From Citromicrobium bathyomarinum (lineage in GTDB: Bacteria; Pseudomonadota; Alphaproteobacteria; Sphingomonadales; Sphingomonadaceae), in contig NZ_JAINWL010000002.1 in the NCBI RefSeq assembly GCF_021021475.1, positions 248,001 through 312,000 on the forward strand: DNA of 64,000 nucleotides, written 5' to 3'. Below are positions 1-8,759 of the stretch, one piece after another. The notes under the pieces are model-generated. The model was given only the letters and a program-made list of their open reading frames with translations. It searched no databases and was not told the DNA's origin. Numbering within the stretch: position 1 is the first letter of the stretch; each line of letters starts with the position of its first letter. Position numbers and translations under genes: made by a program.

Positions 1-923
1 AAGTCGTTATATTTGAGTTTGAGCGTCACCGTGCGCCCGCGCGCCTGCGCCCGCTCGATCCGCTCCCACACGATCTCGACGATGTCGTCCAGCGTGGTGC
101 GCAGTTCTTCCGCCTCGTGCCGGTCGACCGAGAAGGTGCGTTCTCCGCCGACAGACTTGCGGATGCGGTTGGCGCGCACGGGCCGGTCGTCGATTCCGCG
201 CGCCGCGCCATAGAGATAGTCGCCGAAGCTGCCGAAATGCTGCGCCAGCCACGCCGCGTCCTTCGCGGCAAGATCCGCGCCGGTGGCGATACCGAGCCGC
301 GCCATCTTCTCCTCCCCACGCGGGCCGACCCCGTGGAAGCGGCGGATGGGCAGCGTCTGAACGAAAGCCGCGCCTTCGCCGGGGCGGATCACGCACATTC
401 CGTCGGGCTTGTTCTGGTCGCTCGCCAGCTTGGCGAGGAACTTGTTGTAACTGACCCCCGCGCTCGCGGTCAGGCGGGTCTTCGCGCGGATTTCCTGCCG
501 GATCATCTGTGCGATCTGGGTTGCCGAGGCGATGCCCAGCTTGTTGACGGTCACATCGAGATAGGCCTCGTCGAGGCTCAGCGGTTCGACCAGATCGGTG
601 TGGTGGCGGAAGATCGCGCGGATCTGGTCCGATGCCTCGCGATAGGCGTCGAAGCGGCTCTTCACGAAGATCAGGTCCGGGCACAGCCGTTTGGCGGTGA
701 CCGATGGCATGGCGGATTTTACGCCGAACTTGCGCGCCTCGTAACTGGCAGCGGCAACCACACCGCGCCCGCTCGCCCCGCCGACCGCGACCGGTTTGCC
801 CCGCAATTCAGGGTTGTCGCGCTGCTCCACGCTGGCGAAGAAGGCATCCATGTCGACATGGATGATCTTGCGCGTCGGCGGTGCTTCGCCGCGATCTTCC
901 GGAGTGGTCTCGCCTTCGCTCAT
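1..923 (-). CDS. dinB: DNA polymerase IV (Y-family), C-terminus beyond left edge
   Basis: Error-prone Y-family polymerase used for translesion synthesis. About 307 N-terminal residues are visible and the frame stays open to the left edge, so the gene is cut by the window, not broken. The ATG at 923 gives a start about 20 residues before the first catalytic motif (HVDMDAFFASVE, Asp24). The second catalytic motif SLDEAYLDV carries Asp118 and Glu119. The helix-hairpin-helix thumb and part of the little-finger domain follow. It is divergent from the MFS gene, with 66 bp between the starts. The little-finger end and any clamp-binding motif lie outside the window. Confidence 0.95.
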   Translation of the reverse strand, partial: MSEGETTPEDRGEAPPTRKIIHVDMDAFFASVEQRDNPELRGKPVAVGGASGRGVVAAASYEARKFGVKSAMPSVTAKRLCPDLIFVKSRFDAYREASDQIRAIFRHHTDLVEPLSLDEAYLDVTVNKLGIASATQIAQMIRQEIRAKTRLTASAGVSYNKFLAKLASDQNKPDGMCVIRPGEGAAFVQTLPIRRFHGVGPRGEEKMARLGIATGADLAAKDAAWLAQHFGSFGDYLYGAARGIDDRPVRANRIRKSVGGERTFSVDRHEAEELRTTLDDIVEIVWERIERAQARGRTVTLKLKYND

Positions 924-956
924 CGCGGGCCTGCGATAGCACACAGGTTGCCAATC

Positions 957-981
957 GGAACCGACGCCGCCATTTGCGGTT
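957..981 (+). promoter_or_regulatory. Weak EcfG-like promoter, possibly leaderless
   Basis: GGAAC at 957-961 is followed after 16 nt by GGTT at 978-981, one mismatch from the EcfG -10 core CGTT. The downstream ATG at 990 lies only 9 nt after the box, so a transcript from here would have almost no leader. The same layout occurs at 18924-18948. This is pattern matching only. Confidence 0.3.
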
Positions 982-989
982 TTGTGCAC

Positions 990-2282
990 ATGCGAAATCC
1001 AGATTACGGGCCCGGCGAGTCGATCGACCGGCAGAGCGTCGATGCTCGCGCGCCTGCGGCGCTGCCGCCGTCGGGCCAGCGGATCGGCGAGCGTCAGCTG
1101 ATCGCGATGATGGCGCTGCTGATGGCGCTCAACGCGCTGGGCATCGATGCGGTGCTTCCTGCGCTCGACAACCTTGCCGCCGATCTGGGCGCAGGCGGCA
1201 ATTCGCGTCAGTTCGTGGTCGGTGCCTATCTGCTCGCGGCCGGTCTGGGCGCGCTGGTCCCCGGATCGCTGGCGGACAGGTACGGTCGCCGGCCGGTGCT
1301 GTTCACCGCGCTCGGGCTCTACATCGCCTTTTCGCTGCTGTGCGCGATGGCGTGGAATTTCGAATCGCTGCTGACGCTGCGCTTCCTGCAGGGCTTCGGC
1401 GCGGCGGGGATCGTCGCGCTGCCGCCCGCGATCATCCGCGACCGGGTGGGCGGCGACAAGATGGCCAGGATGATGAGCCTGATCTTCGTCATCTTCCTGA
1501 TGGTGCCCGCGATCGCGCCCAGCATCGGGCAGGGCGTGCTGATGGTGATGGGCGACTGGCGCTGGATCTTCGTGTTCACCGCGGTCGCCGGCGTGGCGAT
1601 GGGCGCATGGGCATGGCGCAACCTGCCCGAGACGCTGCATCCCGAAGACAAACAGCCGATCCAGCCGCGCGTGATCGCGCGCAACATGCGCGCCACGCTG
1701 ACCATGCGGCAGGCGTTGGGCTACACGCTGGGCAGCGCGGTGATCTTCGGTGCGCTGTTCGGTTTCATCAACTCGGCGCAGCAGCTGGTGGGCGAGGCAT
1801 TCGGCGCGGGACCCTGGTTCCCCGCGATCTTCGCCTGCTGCGCGGGCGCGATGGCGGTGGCCAGCTGGACCAATTCGCGGATCGTCGAGCGTTTCGGTGC
1901 CCGCCGCGTGAGCCACACCGGCCTGTTCCTGTTCCTGATCGTGGCCGCGCTGCAGCTGTTCGTCGCGACCATGACCGAGGAAACGCTGTGGACCTTCGTC
2001 CCTTTGATGGCGGCGAACATGATGCTGCTCGGCTTCATCGGTGCCAATTTCGGCTCGATCGCGATGCAGCCCTTCCGCGAGACGGCGGGAGCGGCGGCAA
2101 GCGTGCAGACCTTCTTGCGGATGGTCACCGCAGCGGTGATCGGCGCGAGCATCGGCTATGCCTATAACGGCACCGCGATCCCGCTGGCGACCGCGTTGTT
2201 CGGCGGCGCGCTGATCTGCATCGGCCTGGTGCTGTTCGCGGAGCGCGGCAAGCTGTTCGGCCCGCCGGTGTACGAGGATTAA
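990..2282 (+). CDS. MFS drug-resistance transporter, Bcr/CflA type
   Basis: 430-residue inner-membrane protein with about 12 hydrophobic segments, predicted to export small molecules using the proton gradient. MFS motif A (GSLADRYGRRP) sits at about residues 92-102 between the second and third segments. The order of segments and the N-terminal motif LPALDNLAADLG fit the Bcr/CflA group of drug:H+ antiporters. The ATG at 990 is chosen because the first membrane segment begins about 35 residues later; the frame is open much further upstream over dinB on the other strand, but that part has no protein character. The substrate cannot be told from the sequence. Confidence 0.88.
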   Translation: MRNPDYGPGESIDRQSVDARAPAALPPSGQRIGERQLIAMMALLMALNALGIDAVLPALDNLAADLGAGGNSRQFVVGAYLLAAGLGALVPGSLADRYGRRPVLFTALGLYIAFSLLCAMAWNFESLLTLRFLQGFGAAGIVALPPAIIRDRVGGDKMARMMSLIFVIFLMVPAIAPSIGQGVLMVMGDWRWIFVFTAVAGVAMGAWAWRNLPETLHPEDKQPIQPRVIARNMRATLTMRQALGYTLGSAVIFGALFGFINSAQQLVGEAFGAGPWFPAIFACCAGAMAVASWTNSRIVERFGARRVSHTGLFLFLIVAALQLFVATMTEETLWTFVPLMAANMMLLGFIGANFGSIAMQPFRETAGAAASVQTFLRMVTAAVIGASIGYAYNGTAIPLATALFGGALICIGLVLFAERGKLFGPPVYED

Positions 2283-2288
2283 GCGATC

Positions 2289-2437
2289 GATCCTCCCCGT
2301 TTTCGCGTCAGCGCAAATGGGGAGGTGGCGCGCAGCCGCAGGCTGCGTGACGGAGGGGTGTCTTAGGCATCGGGCCCCTCCACCACCCTGCGGGTGGTCC
2401 CCCTCCCCATCTATCCTGCGGAGAAACGGGGAGGATC
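2289..2437. repeat. Intergenic palindromic repeat between convergent genes
   Basis: A 14-bp perfect inverted repeat (2289-2302 and 2424-2437) encloses inner C-rich and G-rich segments such as CCTCCCC and GGGGAGG. It fills the gap between the MFS gene and the carboxylase gene and overlaps the latter's stop codon. It may act as a shared transcription terminator. Its purine/pyrimidine-rich composition matches the elements near 24330, 45545 and 52678. Confidence 0.75.
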
Positions 2438-4307
2438 AGCCTTCGGAAGGCTCCACCACGCACAGCACCGCTTCGACCTGCACCTGACCGCCTTCGCTGG
2501 CGGAAAGCTGGGTCACGGTGCCGTCGAACGGCGCGGTGAGCGAATGCTCCATCTTCATCGCCTCGAGCACCATCAGCCGCTGGCCCGCGGTGACGCTGTC
2601 GCCCTCGGCCACGTCGAGCGCGATGACCTTGCCCGGCATCGGCGCGAGGATCGCGCCGTCGCCTGCCGCAGCCGCGCCCGAGCCGCGCGAACCGCGGTCG
2701 AAGGCGAAAGACATGCCGTCGGCGAAAACGACCACCCGGTGCGGATCGACAAAGCCGGTCGCAGCCTCGAACGCTGCACCCTCGGCCGCCGCGACGACGC
2801 GCGTATCGCCCTTGAAAGAGAGGCTGGTGGTGAGGCGGCCCGGTGCATTGAGCCGGAAGCCCGCAGGCTGGTCGTCATAGTCGTCGGTTTCGGCGAGAAC
2901 CACGAAGTCGGCAGCGGTCTGCCAGATCGCTTCGTAAGGTTCGTCCGATTCCACCAGATCGTCGATCTTGCGTTCGATGAAGCCGGTATCGAGATTGGCA
3001 TCCTCGAAATCCTCGTCGCGCAGGCAGTTCGCGATGAAGGCCGCATTGGTGCGCACGGGCCAGATTTCGACCCCGTCGGCGATCTCTGCCAGCTGCTCGA
3101 TCGCATCTTCCCGGGTCTCTGCCCAGGTCACGAGTTTGGCGACCATGGGATCGTAGAAGGGCGATATCTGATCGCCTTCCTCCACGCCCGTTTCGATACG
3201 GCCCCGCAAGCCGATATCGAAATGGTCGAGTGACCCGGTGCTGGGCAGGAAACCGCTGGACGGGTCTTCCGCGTAGAGCCGTGCCTCGATCGCGTGTCCG
3301 TCGATAAACAGCTCGTCCTGCTTGCATGGGATCGGCTCGCCCGCAGCGACGCGCAGCTGCCATTCGACCAGATCGACCCCGGTGATCTCCTCGGTCACCG
3401 GATGCTCGACCTGAAGGCGCGTGTTCATTTCCATGAAGAAGATGCGGTCCGCGCGCAGGCCTTCGCTGGCGTCGGCGATGAATTCGATCGTGCCCGCGCC
3501 TTCGTAATCGACCGCCTTGGCGGCGCGCACGGCGGCGGCGCAGATTTCCTCGCGCGTGGCCTCGTCCATGCCGGGGGCTGGCGCTTCTTCGATCACCTTC
3601 TGGTGGCGGCGTTGCAAGGAACAGTCGCGTTCGAACAGGTGGACGTGGTTGCCGTGGCTGTCGCCGAACACCTGCACTTCGATATGGCGGGGCGAGGTGA
3701 TCCATTTTTCTAAGATCACGTCGTCATTGCCGAAGCTGGCATTGGCCTCGCGCCGGCAAGATTCGAGCGCGGAGAGGAAGTCTCCCTCGGCATCGACCTT
3801 GCGCATCCCCTTGCCGCCGCCACCCGCGACCGCCTTAATCAGCACGGGATAGCCGATCGCATCGGCCTCCTGCTTCAGCCGCTCGGGGCTCTGGTCGTCG
3901 CCGTCATAGCCCGGCGTCACGGGCACGCCCGCCTCGCGCATCAGCTTCTTGGCCGCGTCCTTGAGGCCCATCGCGCGGATCGAGGAGGGCGGCGCGCCGA
4001 CCCAGATCAGCCCTGCGTCCTTCACAGCCTGCGCGAAATCGGCGTTTTCCGAGAGGAAACCGTAGCCTGGGTGGATCGCCTGCGCGCCGGTCTGCTTGGC
4101 GGCGGCGATGATCTTCTCGCCCACCAGATAGCTTTCGGCAGCGGGCGAGGGGCCGATATGCACCGCTTCATCGGCGGAGCGCACGTGCAGCGCCTTGGCG
4201 TCGGCATCGGAATAGACCGCAACGGTGGCAATGCCCATTTCACGCGCGGTGCGGATGATGCGGCAGGCGATTTCGCCGCGATTGGCGATCAGGAGCTTCT
4301 GGATCAT
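2436..4307 (-). CDS. mccA: Acyl-CoA carboxylase alpha subunit (biotin carboxylase + biotin carrier), methylcrotonyl-CoA type
   Basis: 623 residues. The protein carboxylates its own biotin with ATP and bicarbonate, then hands the carboxyl group to a beta subunit. The N-terminal biotin carboxylase domain starts with KLLIANRGEIA. It is followed by an ATP-grasp domain with the glycine-rich loop AGGGGKGMR at about 161-169 and the EMNTRLQVEHPVTE motif. The C-terminal biotinyl domain has EAMKMEH with the biotin lysine at about 585. Length and order fit MccA/PccA-type subunits. The exact acyl-CoA cannot be fixed because no beta subunit is adjacent in this window. Divergence from known MccA was not measured, so the symbol is provisional. 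Confidence 0.85.
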   Translation of the reverse strand: MIQKLLIANRGEIACRIIRTAREMGIATVAVYSDADAKALHVRSADEAVHIGPSPAAESYLVGEKIIAAAKQTGAQAIHPGYGFLSENADFAQAVKDAGLIWVGAPPSSIRAMGLKDAAKKLMREAGVPVTPGYDGDDQSPERLKQEADAIGYPVLIKAVAGGGGKGMRKVDAEGDFLSALESCRREANASFGNDDVILEKWITSPRHIEVQVFGDSHGNHVHLFERDCSLQRRHQKVIEEAPAPGMDEATREEICAAAVRAAKAVDYEGAGTIEFIADASEGLRADRIFFMEMNTRLQVEHPVTEEITGVDLVEWQLRVAAGEPIPCKQDELFIDGHAIEARLYAEDPSSGFLPSTGSLDHFDIGLRGRIETGVEEGDQISPFYDPMVAKLVTWAETREDAIEQLAEIADGVEIWPVRTNAAFIANCLRDEDFEDANLDTGFIERKIDDLVESDEPYEAIWQTAADFVVLAETDDYDDQPAGFRLNAPGRLTTSLSFKGDTRVVAAAEGAAFEAATGFVDPHRVVVFADGMSFAFDRGSRGSGAAAAGDGAILAPMPGKVIALDVAEGDSVTAGQRLMVLEAMKMEHSLTAPFDGTVTQLSASEGGQVQVEAVLCVVEPSEG

Positions 4308-4340
4308 GCCCGCAGCGCTAACGCCAAGTGGGCGGCAGGT

Positions 4341-5351
4341 CTACCACCCGGCAACCGGGCGAAGATCGTCGCGGGTATAGGGCGGCCAGTGCTCGGGCTC
4401 GGGCGCGTGCTTCGTGACGGCCTCACCGAAGGCGGCGATCACATGGACGAGCTTTTCGTACCACGGCACATAGGTGCGGGTGTCCCACGCCAGCTGGCCT
4501 CGCGCGCGGACCTTGCGCCCGATCGCGCCGTAGATGCGCGCGGCGGACAGAACCGCCCAGCGCTGGCGGAAACGCAGGTGTTTCGCGCCCAGTCGGGACG
4601 CGACCTCGTACATTTCCATCCGGTCGACCAGCCGTGCGGAGACCGCCGCGAGCGCGAAGCGGTTGTCCTCGTCCGCGTAGTTTTCCCGCGTCAGTCCGGC
4701 GTCCTCCAGCCACTCGTCGGGCAGGTAGCAGCGCCCGGCTGCCGCATCCTCGATCACGTCGCGCGCGACATTGGCGAGCTGGAACGCCAGCCCGAGATCG
4801 CATGCGCGGTCGTAGATGAAGCTGTCGTTGGGGGCGAACATCACCCGGGCCATCAGCACGCCGACCGCGCCCGCGACGTGGTAGCAATAGCGCATCAGCT
4901 CCTTCTCGCTGTGCGGGCTGAAGCCGTTGGCATCCATCGCGAAGCCTGCGATCACCTCGTTCGCCATGTCGAGCGTGATGCCCGCCTCGCCTGCAACCTG
5001 CCCCAGCGCGTCGAACGCGACATCGGCGGTTGCGCCGCCTTCCAGCGCGCGGCGGGTCAGCACCTTGATCGCCTGCAGTCGGTCCTCGATCCCCGCCTGA
5101 TCGCCCAGCTCGCCGCCCTTCTCCTGCGCGTCGGCCAGATCGTCGCACCGGCGGCACCAAGCGTAGAGCATCCACACGCGTTCGCGCGTGGCCTTGTCGA
5201 ACAGCTTGGAGGCAAAGGCGAAGCTACGCGACCCTTCGGCAATCGCTTCGTAGGATTCGTTGACCAGCGCAGCCCGGTCGCGCCCGCCACCGGGGCGCGG
5301 GATAGAGGGGCGCACGAAGCGGGAAGGGACGAGGGGGCGGGCCTGGTTCAA
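4341..5351 (-). CDS. crtB: Phytoene synthase
   Basis: 336 residues. It condenses two geranylgeranyl diphosphates to phytoene, the first committed carotenoid step. Both aspartate-rich motifs are present: YAWCRRCDDLAD (Asp70, Asp71, Asp74) and NVARDVIED (Asp198, Asp202). It is the last gene of the crtY-crtI-LOG-crtB operon. The start appears to be TTG at 5351 and overlaps the TGA stop of the LOG gene as TTGA, which implies translational coupling. A later GTG is possible but would lose the coupling. Related squalene synthases are excluded mainly by operon context. Confidence 0.93.
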   Translation of the reverse strand: MNQARPLVPSRFVRPSIPRPGGGRDRAALVNESYEAIAEGSRSFAFASKLFDKATRERVWMLYAWCRRCDDLADAQEKGGELGDQAGIEDRLQAIKVLTRRALEGGATADVAFDALGQVAGEAGITLDMANEVIAGFAMDANGFSPHSEKELMRYCYHVAGAVGVLMARVMFAPNDSFIYDRACDLGLAFQLANVARDVIEDAAAGRCYLPDEWLEDAGLTRENYADEDNRFALAAVSARLVDRMEMYEVASRLGAKHLRFRQRWAVLSAARIYGAIGRKVRARGQLAWDTRTYVPWYEKLVHVIAAFGEAVTKHAPEPEHWPPYTRDDLRPVAGW

Positions 5352-5929
5352 AGCTGGTCTGCGCTCATGCGATAGATCGGGGTATTAGGCGTATAAGACG
5401 CAAGCTTGTCGAGCAGTTCCGGCAAATTGTCCGCAACCTGCAAGATCTCGCGATGTGTTGCACGAACGAAACCCGTATCCGCCATCCGGTTTACGAACTG
5501 CACAAGATCATCGTAAAAACCGAAGGCGTTGAGCAGCCCTACCGGCATTTCGTGATAGCCGATCTGCGCCCAGCTCAATGCTTCGAACAATTCGTCCATC
5601 GTGCCCATGCCGCCGGGCAGAGTGATGAAGCCGTCGGCAAGGTCGGTAAAGTGCTGCTTGCGCTGGTGCATCGTCTCGACCGTGATCAGCTGCGTGCAAT
5701 CGTGATTGGCGAATTCACGCTCTACCATCGCATGCGGGATCACCCCGATCACCTCACCCCCCTGATCGAGCGCGCCTTGCGCCAGCGCGCCCATCAGGCC
5801 AAGCCGCCCGCCGCCATAGACGACGCCGATACCGCGCTGCGCCAGCCCCGCGCCCACATCGCGCGCCAGTTCGATGTAGCGCGGATCGGGCGGCGTGGCC
5901 GCGCCGCAATAGATGGCGAGGCGCTTCAT
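5348..5929 (-). CDS. LOG-family Rossmann-fold protein (TIGR00730 type)
   Basis: 193 residues. Characterised LOG proteins release a base from a nucleoside 5'-monophosphate (cytokinin riboside phosphoribohydrolase). The diagnostic motif PGGMGTMDE is at 105-113, and the nucleotide-binding GGGRLGLMG is at about 39-47. It overlaps crtI upstream by ATGA and crtB downstream by TTGA, so it is locked inside the carotenoid operon. No carotenoid role is established for the family. It may be a housekeeping nucleotide hydrolase that shares expression with the pigment genes. Confidence 0.92.
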   Translation of the reverse strand: MKRLAIYCGAATPPDPRYIELARDVGAGLAQRGIGVVYGGGRLGLMGALAQGALDQGGEVIGVIPHAMVEREFANHDCTQLITVETMHQRKQHFTDLADGFITLPGGMGTMDELFEALSWAQIGYHEMPVGLLNAFGFYDDLVQFVNRMADTGFVRATHREILQVADNLPELLDKLASYTPNTPIYRMSADQL

Positions 5930-7425
5930 TTGAGATCCTCTATCATCAGGCCGGCGGTCGCCTTGGCGCTGCCGACCACGCCGGGAATTCCTGCGCCCGG
6001 ATGGGTGCCTGCCCCGACGAGGTAGAAGTTCTTGATCACATCGTCACGGTTGTGGCCGCGGAAAAAGGCGCTCTGCGTCAGCACGGGCTCGAGGCTGAAG
6101 GCGCTGCCCAGGTGCGCGTTGAGATCGGTGGCGAAGTCGCTCGGCGCGTAGTGGAACTTGGTCACGATCCGGCTGTGAATGTCGGGCACCAGCCGTTTGC
6201 CGACTTCGTCGAGGATGCGCTTTTCGAGCAGCGGGCCGACCTCGTCCCAGGCGACCGGCAGCTTGCCCTGGTGCGCCACCGGCACCAGCGCGTAGAACGT
6301 GCTCATCCCCGGCGGGGCCATGGAGGGATCGCTCTTGCTCGGGTGGTGGAGGTAGATCGAGAAATCTTCCGGCAGCACGCCGTTGGAGTAGATATCGTCG
6401 AGCAGCCCTTTGTAACGCGGCCCGAACAAAATCATGTGGTGCGCGATGCCGGGCCATGTCCCCTCGAGGCCGAAATGGACCACGAACAGCCCGGGGCTGT
6501 AGCTCTTGCGCTTCAGACGTCGGCCCATACTCCACCCGCGCTGTGAGCGGCCCAGCAGGTCGCGGTAGGAATGCATGATGTCGGCATTGCTGGCGACCGC
6601 ATCGAAGGTCTGCACGAAACCGCTCTGGGTCATCACGCTCTTGGCGCGTTTGTCGTCGACCTCGATCCCGACCACCGGATCGCCCAGCCGGATCGTCCCG
6701 CCGATCCGCTCGAAATGGCGCACCATGCCGGCGATCAGCCGGTTGGTGCCGCCCTTGGTCCACCACACGCCGCCATCCATCTCCAGCTTGTGGATCAGCG
6801 CGTAGATGCTCGACGTCTTCATCGGGTTGCCGCCGACCAGCAGCGTGTGGAAGCTCAGCGCCTCGCGCAGCTTCTCGTTCTCGACGAAGCTGGAGACCAT
6901 CGAATAGACGCTGCGATAGGCCTGCTTCTTGGCGAGCGCGGGCGCAGCCTTGAGCATCGATTTGAAATCGAGGAAGGGCACCGTGCCCAGCTTGACGTAG
7001 CCTTCCTCGTAAACCCCGGCGGAGTATTCGAGGAAGCGCTGGTAGCCTTCGACGTCCTTGGGGTTGAGCTTCGCGATCTCCGCGAACAGCTCTTCATGGT
7101 CGTTCGAATAGTCGAAATTCGTGCCGTCAGGCCAGTTGAGGCGGTAGAACGGCTTGACCGGGACCAACTCGACATCCTGCGCGATGTCGTGGCCCGAGAG
7201 TGCCCAGAGTTCCTTGAGGCAATCGGGATCGGTGACGACCGTGGGCCCGCCGTCGAAAGTGAAGGTGCCCGTGTCGGTGTCCTTCTCCCAGTAATAGGCG
7301 CGCCCGCCGGGCTTGTCGCGGCCCTCGATCACGGTCGTGGCGATCCCAGCGCTCTGCAATCTGATGGCGAGCGCGAGGCCGCCGAAACCGGCCCCGATAA
7401 CGCATGCTGTGCGGCCTTCAGCCAT
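5926..7425 (-). CDS. crtI: Phytoene desaturase
   Basis: 499 residues, an FAD-dependent desaturase that converts phytoene to lycopene or a related polyene. The N-terminal dinucleotide-binding motif VIGAGFGGLA starts at about residue 9. The C-terminus has the family signature LVGAGTHPGAGIPGV. The ATG at 7425 is preceded by an AAGGAACT ribosome-binding site and overlaps the 3' end of crtY by 8 bp. The stop overlaps the LOG start by 4 bp. It is the second gene of the crtY-crtI-LOG-crtB transcription unit. Confidence 0.96.
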   Translation of the reverse strand: MAEGRTACVIGAGFGGLALAIRLQSAGIATTVIEGRDKPGGRAYYWEKDTDTGTFTFDGGPTVVTDPDCLKELWALSGHDIAQDVELVPVKPFYRLNWPDGTNFDYSNDHEELFAEIAKLNPKDVEGYQRFLEYSAGVYEEGYVKLGTVPFLDFKSMLKAAPALAKKQAYRSVYSMVSSFVENEKLREALSFHTLLVGGNPMKTSSIYALIHKLEMDGGVWWTKGGTNRLIAGMVRHFERIGGTIRLGDPVVGIEVDDKRAKSVMTQSGFVQTFDAVASNADIMHSYRDLLGRSQRGWSMGRRLKRKSYSPGLFVVHFGLEGTWPGIAHHMILFGPRYKGLLDDIYSNGVLPEDFSIYLHHPSKSDPSMAPPGMSTFYALVPVAHQGKLPVAWDEVGPLLEKRILDEVGKRLVPDIHSRIVTKFHYAPSDFATDLNAHLGSAFSLEPVLTQSAFFRGHNRDDVIKNFYLVGAGTHPGAGIPGVVGSAKATAGLMIEDLK

Positions 7426-8629
7426 TGTCGGCAGTTCCTTCTGGTGGGGCGAGCGGCGGGCGGTGCGATGCCAGCGCGCGCAGGGCATGGGGGATCGGGA
7501 CCGGCGGCTTGCCGGTCAAGACCCTGAGCTTGTCGGGGGTGGTCGAACGTGCGGCATAGAACCGCTCGATCAATCCCGGCGATAGACGATAGAAGCGCGA
7601 GAAGATGCGATATCGTTCCTCAGGTTTCGCCGCGCCGAACAGCATTTTGCCGAGCATCCGGTAAAAACCTGTCCGCTGCCACACACGGCGCGCATGCGCT
7701 TCGAGTAGGGCGGCCATCTGTTCGCCGGGCAGATCGCGGTTGTCGGCCACCAGCAGCGCGGTTTCGACCGCGAAGGGCAGGGTATAGCTGGTCAGAGGGT
7801 GGGATATCATCGCCCGCGCGCCTGCCATCGCCACGCCGGGCACGCGCACCTCGCGCTGGTAGCGGGCCAGATCGCCGCCGGTCACGACTGGGAGCACGCC
7901 GGTTTCGAACGCGAGGGGCTCGCCGTGCCAGCCCATCGCATCGCAATAGCGATCGATCCTGCTGGAGAGCGCTGCGCGGTCGAGCGTGGGGCTGTCCTGG
8001 TAATAGGTATCCTCGACGAACAGCTCGTCGGCGGCGAGCGGCAGGGTGTAGACGAAGCGGAAGGCGTCGTGCTGGGCGAGCTTCGCGTCCATCACGATCG
8101 GGCGGTCGACATCGTGCGGGGCGTCGGTGCGCAGATGGCGGCCCATGAACACCTGCCAGCCACCCTCGAACGCGTCGGACAGGATGAAGCCGCGCGCATC
8201 GATCACGCAGCGCGCCTCGATCCGCTCGCCCCCCTCCAGTGTGGCTCCGCGCGCATCGACCGAGGCGACGTTGCGGCCCGCTTGAATGGTCGACTGCGCC
8301 AGCTCGCGGCGCAGCGCTGCGTCGAAATCGGCCGAGGCGAGCGAGAAATAGGTGCTCTCCAGCCGCCGCGAGTGCTCGGGGAAATGCACGTCGTAACCCG
8401 CGGGCCAGTGGATCTTGCGAAACAGGGCAAGCAGCGCCGCGCCGTCGCGCGTCAGATCGCTTTCGAACCAGCTCCAGCGGTGATTGCCGCCCAGCATCTC
8501 TCCTGCCTCGACCAGCACCACTGCCAGCGAGGGGGCCGCCCGGCGCAGGGCGAGCGCGATCAGGCCACCGGCAAGGCCGCCGCCAAGGATTGCGATGTCG
8601 GCACGAGCCCCTGATGTCGCCGGTGTCAT
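7418..8629 (-). CDS. crtY: Lycopene beta-cyclase
   Basis: 403 residues. It closes the ends of lycopene to beta-ionone rings, giving beta-carotene. The flavin-binding motif ILGGGLAGG lies at about 14-22, followed by GGNHRWSW, typical of bacterial CrtY. It is the first gene of the carotenoid operon. A TTG at 8635 is in frame, but ATG 8629 is preferred. No hydroxylase (crtZ) or ketolase (crtW) is in this window, so later pigment steps must be encoded elsewhere. Confidence 0.93.
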   Translation of the reverse strand: MTPATSGARADIAILGGGLAGGLIALALRRAAPSLAVVLVEAGEMLGGNHRWSWFESDLTRDGAALLALFRKIHWPAGYDVHFPEHSRRLESTYFSLASADFDAALRRELAQSTIQAGRNVASVDARGATLEGGERIEARCVIDARGFILSDAFEGGWQVFMGRHLRTDAPHDVDRPIVMDAKLAQHDAFRFVYTLPLAADELFVEDTYYQDSPTLDRAALSSRIDRYCDAMGWHGEPLAFETGVLPVVTGGDLARYQREVRVPGVAMAGARAMISHPLTSYTLPFAVETALLVADNRDLPGEQMAALLEAHARRVWQRTGFYRMLGKMLFGAAKPEERYRIFSRFYRLSPGLIERFYAARSTTPDKLRVLTGKPPVPIPHALRALASHRPPLAPPEGTADNG

Positions 8630-8706
8630 CGCCAATGCTCGTAGGGCGCTGGGGAAAAAGGTGCAATTGAACTTGCGGTTGCCCGCGCAATCATGCGCTT
8701 TTGCGT

Positions 8707-8731
8707 GGAACTATGCCTCTCAATCGCCGTT
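8707..8731 (+). promoter_or_regulatory. EcfG-type (general stress) promoter of mipA
   Basis: GGAAC at 8707-8711, a 16-nt spacer and CGTT at 8728-8731 match the alphaproteobacterial EcfG consensus exactly. The expected start point near 8738 gives a leader of about 20 nt before the mipA ATG at 8760. Confidence 0.7.
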
Positions 8732-8759
8732 CAAAGGGGCGCAACATGAGGGATAATCC

